DNA of 64,000 nt from Putridiphycobacter sp965230485 (GTDB taxonomy: Bacteria; Bacteroidota; Bacteroidia; Flavobacteriales_D; Crocinitomicaceae): assembly GCA_965230485.1 (NCBI GenBank), contig CBDDLA010000001.1, positions 3,410,001 through 3,474,000 on the forward strand, given 5' to 3'. The first letter of the stretch is position 1, and each line of letters opens with the position of its first letter. This document shows positions 40,169-49,227 of this stretch, piece by piece. The translations under genes and the position numbers were made by a program. The notes under the pieces are model-generated. The model was given only the letters and a program-made list of their open reading frames with translations, made no database searches and had not been told where the DNA came from.

Positions 40169-41107
40169 TTGAAATTGAAGAGTAATTTAAAATACCAATT
40201 AATCCTTCATTTTATTGTACTTGTTTGGGGGCTGACTGGTATTTTAGGTGATCAGATCAATCTTAACTTCAATGTGGATAATGGTTTTGAATTGAATCAA
40301 GCTACTATATCCCTTAAAATCGTTTTTTTTAGGACATTGATCGCTGCAATATCACTGTTTTGCATTGGCTTATTTATTAAAAATAAAGTGAATTTAGATG
40401 CTAGACAAATAATCACTTTAATTGGGGTAGGATGTTTAATTGGATTGCATTGGTTTTCTTTCTTTTTCGCCATAAAAGTGAGTACCGTTTCTATAGGCGT
40501 GGTATGTATGACACTTTCCACACTATTTACTTCATTCTTAGAGCCTATTATTTTTGGTAGAAAAATTAGTTTTTATGAAATTATAATTAGTCTAGTCATT
40601 ATCGCTGGTATCACCATAATATTTGGGTTTGAATTTAAGTATGTACTTGGCATTAGTTTTGGTATCGTATCTGCATTTTTCGCGTCATTGTTTACAGTTA
40701 TTAATGGTAAACTCATAAAAAAAATACCATCATTTAAAATCACAAAATTTGAAATGCTTGGAGCCTCACTTTTTACGGGAATAGGGCTGATTTTTTTTGA
40801 TGAATGGCATTGGTCGCTTTTTGACATTACTATTAAAAATGCAACGTATTTAGCTATTTTAGCATTGGTCTGTACCACATTTGCATTCATGGTAAGTGTT
40901 TGGGTCATGAAATACGTTACACCTTTTACAGTAAGTATAAGTATTAATATGGAGCCCATTTACACTGTTGCTGTTGCGTTAATGCTCAACCCATTAAAGG
41001 AGAAAATGAGTGAAGGTTTTTACCTTGGAGGCGCTTTAATATTACTGGCTATTTTTACAAATGCCTATTTAAAAAAGATAGCAAGAAAAAAGTCAAGAAA
41101 TATCTAA
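40169..41107 (+). CDS. EamA/DMT-superfamily transporter
   Basis: The 312-residue protein has about ten membrane helices in two EamA halves, with typical segments GCLIGLHWFSFFFAIKVSTV near 90-109 and MKYVTPFTVSISINMEPIYT near 251-270. Members export amino acids or metabolites; the substrate cannot be inferred. The start is TTG 40169 (a second TTG lies at 40175); no ATG occurs before the first helix. The TTG follows the terminator of the upstream gene by only 9 nt, so its promoter must overlap that hairpin or the upstream coding end. Confidence 0.85.
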   Translation: MKLKSNLKYQLILHFIVLVWGLTGILGDQINLNFNVDNGFELNQATISLKIVFFRTLIAAISLFCIGLFIKNKVNLDARQIITLIGVGCLIGLHWFSFFFAIKVSTVSIGVVCMTLSTLFTSFLEPIIFGRKISFYEIIISLVIIAGITIIFGFEFKYVLGISFGIVSAFFASLFTVINGKLIKKIPSFKITKFEMLGASLFTGIGLIFFDEWHWSLFDITIKNATYLAILALVCTTFAFMVSVWVMKYVTPFTVSISINMEPIYTVAVALMLNPLKEKMSEGFYLGGALILLAIFTNAYLKKIARKKSRNI

Positions 41108-41145
41108 TTATTTTTTATTTTGAGACTTTAGAACTTAATATTTTT

Positions 41146-41153
41146 TAAATTTG
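41146..41153 (+). promoter_or_regulatory. Bacteroidota -7 box for the UspA gene
   Basis: TAAATTTG matches TAnnTTTG, 30 nt before the ATG at 41184. It overlaps the TTG at which the longest frame starts, which argues against that start. Confidence 0.55.
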
Positions 41154-41183
41154 CAATTAGACAAAACCTACAAAGAAAAAGCT

Positions 41184-42011
41184 ATGACCAAAAAGTCTTT
41201 AATTGTACCGCATGATTTTACAGAAGTTGCAAATGCGGCTTTGAAACATGCACTCATTACGGCATCTGCTATTGACGCTGAAGTGCATGTTTTACATGTT
41301 GTTGAAAAGCGATCAGAAATAGCAAAAGCTGAAAAGAAAATAGAGGATTTAATTAGTAATACTGAGAATAAAAACAATGTTGATATTATTCAGCATACGA
41401 GAATCGGTAATATTTTTGATGATATTGGAGATTTTGCGGCGGAAACCGGTGCCGAACTAATTATTATGGGAACACATGGTGCTCATGGTTGGCAACATAT
41501 TACTGGTTCGCATGCCCTAAAAGTGGTTACCTCATCAACTGTCCCATTTATCATTGTTCAAAATGACGATATTACTGATAACGGTTATGATGATATAGTT
41601 GTTCCTCTGGATTTACATAAAGAAACAAAGCAAAAATTGACGATTGTTGCCAATATGGCAAAATACTTCAAGTCAAGGGTACATGTGATCATCCCTGATG
41701 AAACTGATGAGTTTTTGTTAACTACGGTTAAGGCAAATATTATTTTTGCTAATAAGTTTTTTGCTGAACGCAATATAGAAGTGACTACTCAAATAGCTGC
41801 AAGTAAAGATTTTGATACTGAAGTGATTAAATTTGCCGAAAAAATTAACGCTGATTTGATTGCCATAATGAACTTACAAAAAAATCAAATGTTTGGGTCA
41901 TTAACAGGAAAACATGAACAAGTTATGATTACTAATTCTGCAAAAGTACCAGTACTAATAGTTAATCCTGTAACCAAATCTAACTCTGTACAGTTTTACT
42001 TTGCACAGTAA
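41184..42011 (+). CDS. Universal stress protein with two UspA domains
   Basis: The start is ATG 41184 (MTKKSLIVPHDFTE). The 275-residue protein is a tandem of two Usp folds: the first (about 1-138) with IIMGTHGAHGWQHITGSHAL near 100-119 resembling the G-x2-G ... GS nucleotide-binding loop, the second (about 140-262) with DIVVPLDLHKETKQKL and a degenerate loop KNQMFGSLTGKHEQ. Usp proteins bind ATP or act as chaperone-like stress factors. A strong terminator ends the transcript 22 nt downstream. Confidence 0.87.
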   Translation: MTKKSLIVPHDFTEVANAALKHALITASAIDAEVHVLHVVEKRSEIAKAEKKIEDLISNTENKNNVDIIQHTRIGNIFDDIGDFAAETGAELIIMGTHGAHGWQHITGSHALKVVTSSTVPFIIVQNDDITDNGYDDIVVPLDLHKETKQKLTIVANMAKYFKSRVHVIIPDETDEFLLTTVKANIIFANKFFAERNIEVTTQIAASKDFDTEVIKFAEKINADLIAIMNLQKNQMFGSLTGKHEQVMITNSAKVPVLIVNPVTKSNSVQFYFAQ

Positions 42012-42033
42012 AATTTAAATAAACTAAGCAAAA

Positions 42034-42066
42034 AAGTATCCTAGATTTTCTGGGATACTTTTTTTT
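42034..42066 (+). terminator. Rho-independent terminator after the UspA gene
   Basis: AAGTATCCTAGA pairs over 12 bp (one G-T wobble) with TCTGGGATACTT around a 3-nt loop, followed by an 8-T run. Confidence 0.92.
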
Positions 42067-42083
42067 AATCCAAATTTTGTTAA

Positions 42084-42251
42084 ATGGACACTTTTTTATG
42101 GACAGCATTAGCCTCATTATTGATAGCAACAATTAGCGGATTTTATGGGCAGAGAAGCGGTTATTCATTTTGGAGGCAATTCATCACTGGGTTTATAGCC
42201 TCATTGGGAATTTTATCTTTAATCGTTAAGCTAATAAAAGATTATTTATAA
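42084..42251 (+). CDS. 55-residue two-helix membrane protein upstream of methylmalonyl-CoA mutase
   Basis: Open frame from ATG 42084 to TAA 42249-42251. The product has a first helix, LWTALASLLIATISGFYG, a short basic loop QRSGYSFWRQ and a second helix, FITGFIASLGILSLIVKLI, ending KDYL. The hydrophobic-polar-hydrophobic pattern and positive loop make a real small membrane protein likely. It sits between a terminator and the mutase genes, 20 nt before the latter, so it is probably the first gene of that transcript. No family is recognised. Confidence 0.62.
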   Translation: MDTFLWTALASLLIATISGFYGQRSGYSFWRQFITGFIASLGILSLIVKLIKDYL

Positions 42252-42271
42252 ATTAGTATAAAATAGACCGA

Positions 42272-43645
42272 ATGGGTTCAAAAAAAACGAATTTGTATAA
42301 AGAGTTTAAAAATGTTACACTTTCAGAATGGGAAGCAAAAATTGAGAAGGATTTAAAAGGGAAATCTAAAGATATTCTTTATTCTAGACCCGAATTTGAT
42401 TTAAAAACAAAAGCTTACTATCATCCAGATGAATTTTTGAACCAGTCATACTCTAAAGGAAGTTTATTGAATAACAACAATAATGATTGGGCTATATCCG
42501 AGTCCTTTGTCGACAATGATTCAAAATCAACAAATTCTCGTATTCTAAAAGCACTTAATGAGGGTACGAATGGATTAAAACTAACGATTACTTCAAAGTC
42601 AAAAGTAGATGTTTTATTAGATAAAGTGTTATTGGAATATTTATTTGTTCACATTATTTGCACTTCAGAAAAAGAATGTGACAAATTAATTCAATATCTT
42701 GATAAAATAGGTGGTAAAGTGTCTATTATCGAAATGCCTTTTCTAACCTCTGGACTTGACAGGGGTAGATTTGACTTGAACCAATTGAATATTCAAAACT
42801 TTATTAAGGAGACCTCTAAATATTGTATTAAAAATATCGTAATAAACGGCCATGTTTTTAGCCAGTATGGCGCTTCGTCAGCGCAAGAATTAGGCATAGT
42901 TTTAAGTCAACTTAACGAATACTTTCAAATTCTATCTGATAAAGAAATGCCATTGGAATTGGTTACTGATAGAATTGGATTACATCTTGGCGTCACTGAT
43001 AATTACTTTGTTAATATTGCTAAGTTTAGGGCAATTAAGGAGCTTACTCTTCAACTATTAGATCAATGGCAATTAAAAACGGATACTATGCCATGGCTAT
43101 CGGCAGAAACGGTTGTTAGACATATATCGAAAAATGATCGATATAATAATGTTTTGCGACAAACTAGTTCAGCTATGTCAGCAGCTTTAGGAGGAGTCAA
43201 TCAATTAATTATTAGTCCTTATTCTGAAGTTACAAATAATGACTTTCAATTATCAGCTCGACTGGCCAAAAATATTCAGTTAATCCTAAAAGAAGAAGCT
43301 TATCTACATTATGTTATTGATCCTAGTGCAGGGTCATATGCAATTGAATCATTAACTGATCAGTTAATAACAAAGGCTTGGGAATATTTTATGATGATGG
43401 AAAAAGGGGGAGGGTATCTCAAAAGTATATTTGATGGTACTATTCAAGTGATGATTAATGAGTCAATTAGAACACAGACTGAAGCATTAAATAAATCTGA
43501 AAAAACTCTTTTAGGGGTTAATAAGTTCCAAAATAAAACTGAAAGTTGGATCTCAGGTCATAATCAAAACGATATTATAGATGGGGAATTTAAAGGGTTT
43601 AATTATTTTAGTTTAGAGCAAAACTTTGAAAAGCAATCAGTATGA
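42272..43645 (+). CDS. mutA: Methylmalonyl-CoA mutase small (beta) subunit
   Basis: The 457-residue protein is the shorter, non-catalytic subunit of heterodimeric methylmalonyl-CoA mutase. It keeps the TIM-barrel substrate domain markers ETVVRHISKNDRYNNVLRQT and SAALGGVNQLIISPYSE, and the end of the barrel, VIDPSAGSYAIESLTDQL. It lacks the C-terminal B12-binding domain. The start overlaps nothing upstream; the stop overlaps mutB by 4 bp. The mutase interconverts methylmalonyl-CoA and succinyl-CoA, linking propionate and branched-chain breakdown to the TCA cycle. Confidence 0.92.
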   Translation: MGSKKTNLYKEFKNVTLSEWEAKIEKDLKGKSKDILYSRPEFDLKTKAYYHPDEFLNQSYSKGSLLNNNNNDWAISESFVDNDSKSTNSRILKALNEGTNGLKLTITSKSKVDVLLDKVLLEYLFVHIICTSEKECDKLIQYLDKIGGKVSIIEMPFLTSGLDRGRFDLNQLNIQNFIKETSKYCIKNIVINGHVFSQYGASSAQELGIVLSQLNEYFQILSDKEMPLELVTDRIGLHLGVTDNYFVNIAKFRAIKELTLQLLDQWQLKTDTMPWLSAETVVRHISKNDRYNNVLRQTSSAMSAALGGVNQLIISPYSEVTNNDFQLSARLAKNIQLILKEEAYLHYVIDPSAGSYAIESLTDQLITKAWEYFMMMEKGGGYLKSIFDGTIQVMINESIRTQTEALNKSEKTLLGVNKFQNKTESWISGHNQNDIIDGEFKGFNYFSLEQNFEKQSV

Positions 43646-45771
43646 ATAGAAAAGTGATTAAACCATTAACTAATAATCGCATATCTGATGCAAAGCTTTC
43701 ATCAGCAAGTTCTGTTTTTCAAACAGCTGAGTCAATAGAATTAAAACGATATTATCAAGCCAATGACATGGATGAGGTAGATCATTTAGGATTTGTTTCA
43801 GGTATTGCGCCAAATACACGGGGTCCTTACTCTACAATGTACACCATAAGGCCATGGACGATCAGACAATATGCTGGATTTTCAACAGCTGAAGAATCAA
43901 ACGCGTTTTATCGTCGAAATTTGGCAGCTGGACAAAAGGGATTATCGGTAGCTTTTGATTTAGCAACACACAGAGGTTACGATTCTGATCACCCTCGAGT
44001 AGAAGGAGATGTGGGCAAAGCTGGAGTTGCTATTGATTCCGTGGAGGATATGAAAATACTCTTTGATCAAATACCACTTGATAAAATGTCGGTTTCAATG
44101 ACAATGAATGGTGCGGTTATTCCAATTTTGGCATTTTATATTGTTGCTGCGGAAGAACAAGGTGTTTCGTTGGATTTATTGACAGGAACTATACAAAACG
44201 ATATTTTGAAAGAATTTATGGTTAGAAATACCTATATCTATCCACCAAAAGAATCTATGCGTATCATTTCTGATATTTTTGAATTTACGGCTCAAAACAT
44301 GCCAAAATTTAATTCTATATCAATTTCTGGATATCATATGCAAGAAGCTGGAGCAACAGCTGATTTGGAATTGGCTTACACATTAGCTGATGGTTTGGAG
44401 TATATTAGAGCAGGGATTAATGCAGGTATGAAAATAGATGAATTCGCACCAAGGCTTTCTTTTTTTTGGGCCATAGGAATGAATCATTTCATGGAAATTG
44501 CCAAAATGAGAGCAGGCAGAATGCTGTGGGCAAAGCTTGTGAATCAGTTCAATCCGGAAAATCAAAAATCTTTAGCCTTAAGAACACATTGTCAAACCTC
44601 TGGATGGAGTTTGACAGAGCAAGACCCATATAATAATATTGCTAGAACATGCATTGAGGCGTTAGCGGCCGTTTTAGGAGGTACTCAAAGTTTACACACT
44701 AATGCGCTAGATGAAGCGATCGCATTACCAACTGATTTTTCCGCAAGAATAGCTAGAAACACACAAATATTTATTCAAGAAGAAACGGGAATAACTGATT
44801 TAATTGACCCTTGGGCGGGATCTTTTTACGTCGAAAAATTAACGCAAGAAATTGCAGAAAAAGCGTGGGAACGAATCCAAGAGGTGGAGGGATTAGGAGG
44901 AATGGCAAAGGCAATAGAGTCAGGCATTCCAAAAATGAGAATTGAAGAGGCCGCCGCCAGAAAACAGGCAAGAATAGATGCCCAAAAAGATATTATAGTT
45001 GGTGTTAATAGGTTTCAGCTTGAAGAAGAAGAAGAACTTGATATATTAGAGATTGACAATAGTAAGGTTCGATTAGGACAAATTGATAGGCTGAAAAAAA
45101 TGAAAGCCAATAGAGATGAGGAAAGTGTTAAAGCCTCATTAGAAGCTTTGACAGAAGGAGCAAAAGGAGATAAGAACTTGCTTGCTCTTGCCATAGATTG
45201 TGCCAGAAAAAGGGCATCTCTTGGTGAAATCTCAGATGCAATGGAGAAACAATTTGGTCGCTATCAAGCAACTATTAGATCAATTTCAGGTGTATATTCA
45301 TCAGAAGCCATGACAGATAAAGATTTTAGTAAGGCCAAGCAACTCGCTAATAAATTTGCAGAGTTGGATGGCAGGCGGCCAAGAATAATGGTTGCAAAAA
45401 TGGGACAAGATGGCCATGATAGAGGAGCTAAAGTAATCGCCACGTCTTTTGCTGATATAGGATTTGATGTTGATATTGGTCCATTGTTTCAAACTCCTGC
45501 AGAAGCAGCGAAGCAAGCTATTGAAAATGATGTGCATATTTTGGGTGTTTCATCCTTAGCTGCTGGTCATAAAACTCTGGTACCACAAGTAATGGATGAA
45601 TTAAAAAAATTAGGTAGAGATGATATTATGGTAATTGCAGGAGGTGTTATTCCAGTACAAGACTATGATTACCTCTATAATAAAGGGGTAATGGGAGTGT
45701 TTGGTCCAGGTACTAAAATATCAAAAGCGGCTATTGAAATTCTGGAAATTTTGCTAAAAGTTTACGAATAG
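43642..45771 (+). CDS. mutB: Methylmalonyl-CoA mutase large (alpha) subunit, B12-dependent
   Basis: The 709-residue catalytic subunit has the substrate barrel (TMYTIRPWTIRQYAGFSTAE near 64-83, IDPWAGSFYVEKLTQE) and the C-terminal cobalamin domain with the base-on motif DGHDRG (H592), followed by LGVSSLAAGHKTLV and AGGVIP. This is a full-length adenosylcobalamin enzyme. It overlaps mutA by 4 bp (ATGA), so the two are made together. No epimerase or MeaB chaperone gene is adjacent within the window. Confidence 0.97.
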   Translation: MNRKVIKPLTNNRISDAKLSSASSVFQTAESIELKRYYQANDMDEVDHLGFVSGIAPNTRGPYSTMYTIRPWTIRQYAGFSTAEESNAFYRRNLAAGQKGLSVAFDLATHRGYDSDHPRVEGDVGKAGVAIDSVEDMKILFDQIPLDKMSVSMTMNGAVIPILAFYIVAAEEQGVSLDLLTGTIQNDILKEFMVRNTYIYPPKESMRIISDIFEFTAQNMPKFNSISISGYHMQEAGATADLELAYTLADGLEYIRAGINAGMKIDEFAPRLSFFWAIGMNHFMEIAKMRAGRMLWAKLVNQFNPENQKSLALRTHCQTSGWSLTEQDPYNNIARTCIEALAAVLGGTQSLHTNALDEAIALPTDFSARIARNTQIFIQEETGITDLIDPWAGSFYVEKLTQEIAEKAWERIQEVEGLGGMAKAIESGIPKMRIEEAAARKQARIDAQKDIIVGVNRFQLEEEEELDILEIDNSKVRLGQIDRLKKMKANRDEESVKASLEALTEGAKGDKNLLALAIDCARKRASLGEISDAMEKQFGRYQATIRSISGVYSSEAMTDKDFSKAKQLANKFAELDGRRPRIMVAKMGQDGHDRGAKVIATSFADIGFDVDIGPLFQTPAEAAKQAIENDVHILGVSSLAAGHKTLVPQVMDELKKLGRDDIMVIAGGVIPVQDYDYLYNKGVMGVFGPGTKISKAAIEILEILLKVYE

Positions 45772-45819
45772 CACTTGTTAAAAATTCGTTAAGAATCGCC
45801 ATTTTTAACTTTAAGGCAT

Positions 45820-45827
45820 TATATTTG
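45820..45827 (+). promoter_or_regulatory. Bacteroidota -7 box for the exported helical protein gene
   Basis: TATATTTG matches TAnnTTTG, 24 nt before the ATG at 45852. Confidence 0.55.
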
Positions 45828-45851
45828 AATACTAGTAAGGAAAACAATATT

Positions 45852-46622
45852 ATGAAAAAGATAACACTACTATTATTTACCTTGGCAACACTTTTTAGTG
45901 CTACTGCGCAAAGACCAGATTATCAAGATCTGAATATCTACTTTGCAGATGGTGATTATGAGAAGGTAATTTCGAAAGCAGAGAAATATACTCAGAATAG
46001 TGATTCCCGTAAAGATGCTTTACCTTATTTCTACTTATCTCGCGCCAATTATGAAATTTCTAAAGGAGATGATCAAAGTCTAACAAAAAAGTTCCCAAGG
46101 GCCTACAAAGATGCTATTAAATATGCAAGTAAAGCCCTTCAGAAAGATGATTCTAACAATACCCTCTACAGAGAAAATATTAGATTTTTCGGAAAACTAA
46201 AATCAGTGGTTTTCGAAGATATTCAGAATTTAGTAGCGACTGAAGAGTATGGTAGATTGGCAGGAACGTTACCATTGATGGATAAACTTGAGAAAGGAGA
46301 AGTTGGAACAGCATTCTTAAAAGCAGTTGCCAAATATTATAGAGGAGATGCAGGTGGTTTCAGAGATGAACAAAATAAAGCACTTGAATTATTAGATGCT
46401 TTGGACATGAGTAAATTAATTATTCAAAAGGGGGAAGATCCTTATATTTCTGAAAAGAAAAAAATTGATAGAGATGTTTTTAAATTTGGAATTATTCAAT
46501 ATGCCAAGGCACTAGTGCAGATGGAAGAAATATCTGAGGCAAGAAAAATAATGGGAAAAGTGAAACAGATTTTTGAAGATGACGAAAACTTTATGGATGA
46601 ATACGATAAAATCGTAAATTAA
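45852..46622 (+). CDS. Exported TPR-like helical protein of unknown function
   Basis: The start is ATG 45852 (MKKITLLLFTLATLFSATAQ), a clean signal peptide; the longer frame starts within the promoter box. The 256-residue product is helical, with TPR-like pairs such as DGDYEKVISKAEKYTQNSDS and YFYLSRANYEISKGDDQ, and ends DEYDKIVN. It is probably periplasmic. A perfect 13-bp terminator follows 18 nt after the stop, making this a single-gene transcript. No specific function can be given. Confidence 0.78.
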   Translation: MKKITLLLFTLATLFSATAQRPDYQDLNIYFADGDYEKVISKAEKYTQNSDSRKDALPYFYLSRANYEISKGDDQSLTKKFPRAYKDAIKYASKALQKDDSNNTLYRENIRFFGKLKSVVFEDIQNLVATEEYGRLAGTLPLMDKLEKGEVGTAFLKAVAKYYRGDAGGFRDEQNKALELLDALDMSKLIIQKGEDPYISEKKKIDRDVFKFGIIQYAKALVQMEEISEARKIMGKVKQIFEDDENFMDEYDKIVN

Positions 46623-46640
46623 AAGTTGTAAAAACTTACG

Positions 46641-46675
46641 ATAAGCCTTAATTGAAAAATTAAGGCTTATTTTTT
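46641..46675 (+). terminator. Rho-independent terminator after the exported helical protein gene
   Basis: ATAAGCCTTAATT pairs perfectly over 13 bp with its complement around a GAAA loop, followed by a T-run (46670-46675). Confidence 0.92.
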
Positions 46676-46828
46676 GCTTAATATCCTCATTCATAAGCCA
46701 GATCCATACGTTGTTTTCTTAAATAGTTAAAACGAATTCTTGAATCAGGGTAGTTGTAAAACTTAGCTATCTGAATTTTGATATATAATATTTTCTTACT
46801 TTTATAATTGACGTATAATACCAAAGGT

Positions 46829-48574
46829 ATGAACTCGATTTTAAAAGTATTTTTATTGCTTATTTTGTTTAGCGCGAGCTATTTCGCTAGTTCACAATGC
46901 CAAGATTTATTTTTCTCTGAATACATAGAAGGTTCAGCTAGTAATAGAGCATTGGAGATTTACAACCCTACAAACATGGCTATAGATTTAACCGATTATG
47001 TCATCTATCGATACAATAATGGATCAATATCGGCAACAGATAGTTTGTTTCCGCAAGGCAGTCTGGCACCTTTTGATGTTTTTGTAGTGACGAATCCAGG
47101 CACAGCATTAACATTTTTGATAACGCAGTCAGATACCGCCCACTCTACGTGCTTTTTTAATGGAGATGACGCCATCTCCTTAAAAAAAATTAGTTCAGGG
47201 GTTACACTTGATATTATTGGAGACATTGGTGTTGATCCCGGTTCTGGTTGGAGTGTAGGGTCTGGAGCAACCAATAATTTTACACTTATTAGACAAATAT
47301 TTATTAATGAGGGCCAGACTAATTGGAATATTGGTTCAACCGAATGGGACATATTTCCTATAGATATGGACGATTCTTTGGGGGCGCATTCTATGACACG
47401 TTGTCTAGAAATAACAACAAATATAGATTCTAATGTCAGCTGCAATGGTTGGGCAGATGGAGGGGCAAGTGTGACTGCAAACTATGGGGTTTCGCCTTAT
47501 ACTTATTTATGGAGTAATGGAGACACATTGAGTTATGCAGATAGTTTAAGTCCTGGTACATATACTGTCAAAGTCACTGATTTTTCTGGAAATGCAATTA
47601 TTGGATCAGTCGTAATAACGGAACCGGCAGTCCTAACTGGATCAATTTCAGATACTGCTTGTAAAAATTATACCTGGCTTCAAAATGGAGTAACGTATTA
47701 TACGAGCGGAAGTTATATTGATACCATTCTGAATGCGAACGGTTGTGATTCAATAGTAACATTGAACCTTATTGTATATCCTTCAAATGATGTAACCGTA
47801 ATTATAGATGCTTGTGATTCTTTAGTTGTAAATCTGGGTCAAAGTGGAACCTATACCTTTTATCAGGATTTAGATACTTTGTGGGAAACCTACACTGATG
47901 TTAATGGCTGTGACAGTAACATTTATTGGGATATTAATATCAGTAATTCGCACCTTATAACTGAAACCTTTGTGGAGTGCGATTCCTTTACATGGAGTAA
48001 TGGGGTGACTTATTACCAATCTAATACAACAGCAGTACAAACTTTTGTTAATCAGGGTAATTGTGACAGTATTATTGCTCTGAATCTGGATATTATAAAC
48101 ATTAACGATACAATAGTCTTTTCTAATAATACTTTAAAATCCCTACAAAGTAATGCAGCATATCAATGGTTGAATTGTGATAATAATTATGCCATTATTC
48201 CAGGAGAAAATAATCAGGATTTTAGTTTCTCAGCAAATGGAAATTATGCCGTTGAGGTAACCTATAATGGTTGCATAGATACCTCAAATTGTCTCGTAGT
48301 TTCAGGTATTGGACTCAATGAAATTACAAATCAAAATAGTAAAATTAAACTTTATCCCAATCCAGTTTATCATCAATTAAGCCTTAGTTTTGGTGAGACT
48401 TATGATGATATTGGTATTGCAATCTATGCACTTAGTGGACAATTGGTCAAAACCTATAATTATAGTAAAAAGGAAAATATTAGCTTAGAGGTAAATTTTG
48501 AACCAGGACAATATGTTCTCGAAGTGAGCCTGAATGGGATAATTGCTAGCAGACATCAATTAGTTAAATATTAA
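46829..48574 (+). CDS. Secreted lamin-tail-domain protein with SprB-like and GCDSI repeats and T9SS sorting domain
   Basis: The start is ATG 46829, giving a signal peptide ending ASSQ; the longer frame starts at a TTG upstream. The 581-residue protein has a lamin-tail domain (about 26-165; LFFSEYIEGSASNRALEIYN), an SprB-like repeat (about 200-265; PYTYLWSNGDTL ... GTYTVKVTD), and repeats of the form TWxNGVTYY ... GCDSIVTLNL (about 270-430). A C-terminal T9SS type A sorting domain follows (KLYPNPVYHQLSLSF, GQYVLEVSL). It should be exported and surface-exposed; binding or adhesion is a likely role. No catalytic site was found. Confidence 0.87.
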   Translation: MNSILKVFLLLILFSASYFASSQCQDLFFSEYIEGSASNRALEIYNPTNMAIDLTDYVIYRYNNGSISATDSLFPQGSLAPFDVFVVTNPGTALTFLITQSDTAHSTCFFNGDDAISLKKISSGVTLDIIGDIGVDPGSGWSVGSGATNNFTLIRQIFINEGQTNWNIGSTEWDIFPIDMDDSLGAHSMTRCLEITTNIDSNVSCNGWADGGASVTANYGVSPYTYLWSNGDTLSYADSLSPGTYTVKVTDFSGNAIIGSVVITEPAVLTGSISDTACKNYTWLQNGVTYYTSGSYIDTILNANGCDSIVTLNLIVYPSNDVTVIIDACDSLVVNLGQSGTYTFYQDLDTLWETYTDVNGCDSNIYWDINISNSHLITETFVECDSFTWSNGVTYYQSNTTAVQTFVNQGNCDSIIALNLDIININDTIVFSNNTLKSLQSNAAYQWLNCDNNYAIIPGENNQDFSFSANGNYAVEVTYNGCIDTSNCLVVSGIGLNEITNQNSKIKLYPNPVYHQLSLSFGETYDDIGIAIYALSGQLVKTYNYSKKENISLEVNFEPGQYVLEVSLNGIIASRHQLVKY

Positions 48575-48584
48575 CGGCAAAGTA

Positions 48585-49130
48585 GTGGAGTATAGAACTG
48601 AGCTAAGGGTAAGGGAGCTAGAATCAGTCGATATTGATCTAATTATGGATTATTGGTTTAGCGCTGATAAAGAATATTTAGAACAAATGGGAGCCGATAT
48701 TAATAAATTACCATCTAAAATTCAATTTCGAAAGATGTTGTTAGAGCAATTGAAGCTGCCACTGCCCGAAAAAAAATCTTATGCACTCATTTGGGAATTA
48801 AACGGGAAACCAATTGGACATTCAAATGTGAATAATATTAAATATGGTAGACAAGCAACTATGCACCTGCATCTTTGGGAAGTTGGGAATAGAAAAAGAG
48901 GTTTGGGCACTGAATTGATCAAAAAATCGCTCTCATTCTATTTCGGAAATTTAAAAATTAAGACTTTGATTTGTGAGCCTTATGCTTTAAATACTGCACC
49001 AAATAAAACGTTGAATAATGTTGGATTTGATTTTATAAAAAAATATAGGACTTTTCCTGGATCTTTAAATTTTGAACAAGAGGTGAACCGTTGGGAATTG
49101 ACTTGGGATAGTTACAGCGAATGGTGGTAA
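48585..49130 (+). CDS. GNAT-family N-acetyltransferase
   Basis: The 181-residue protein begins at GTG 48585, 10 nt after the preceding gene. It has GNAT features: an N-terminal strand TELRVRELESVDIDLIMDYW, the acetyl-CoA pyrophosphate loop as VGNRKRGLGTELIKKSLSFY near 104-123, and NTAPNKTLNNVGFDFIKKYR near 140-159, typical of RimJ/RimL-like enzymes. It acetylates an amine in a protein N-terminus or small molecule; the substrate is unknown. Confidence 0.83.
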   Translation: MEYRTELRVRELESVDIDLIMDYWFSADKEYLEQMGADINKLPSKIQFRKMLLEQLKLPLPEKKSYALIWELNGKPIGHSNVNNIKYGRQATMHLHLWEVGNRKRGLGTELIKKSLSFYFGNLKIKTLICEPYALNTAPNKTLNNVGFDFIKKYRTFPGSLNFEQEVNRWELTWDSYSEWW

Positions 49131-49227
49131 TTCCGTATAAGCAGTTAACCTCTTACAAAAGTTAACTGTACAAACATGTCTATTAAAATGGCATCTTTTT
49201 TGTGTATTTCATTAGAAATATACAAAA

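Noticed and set aside
40573..40959. Minus-strand 128-codon frame within the EamA transporter gene
   Set aside because: Antisense shadow of membrane-helix codons.
47005..47445. Minus-strand 146-codon frame within the lamin-tail protein gene
   Set aside because: Antisense shadow of a well supported gene; no start context or domain.
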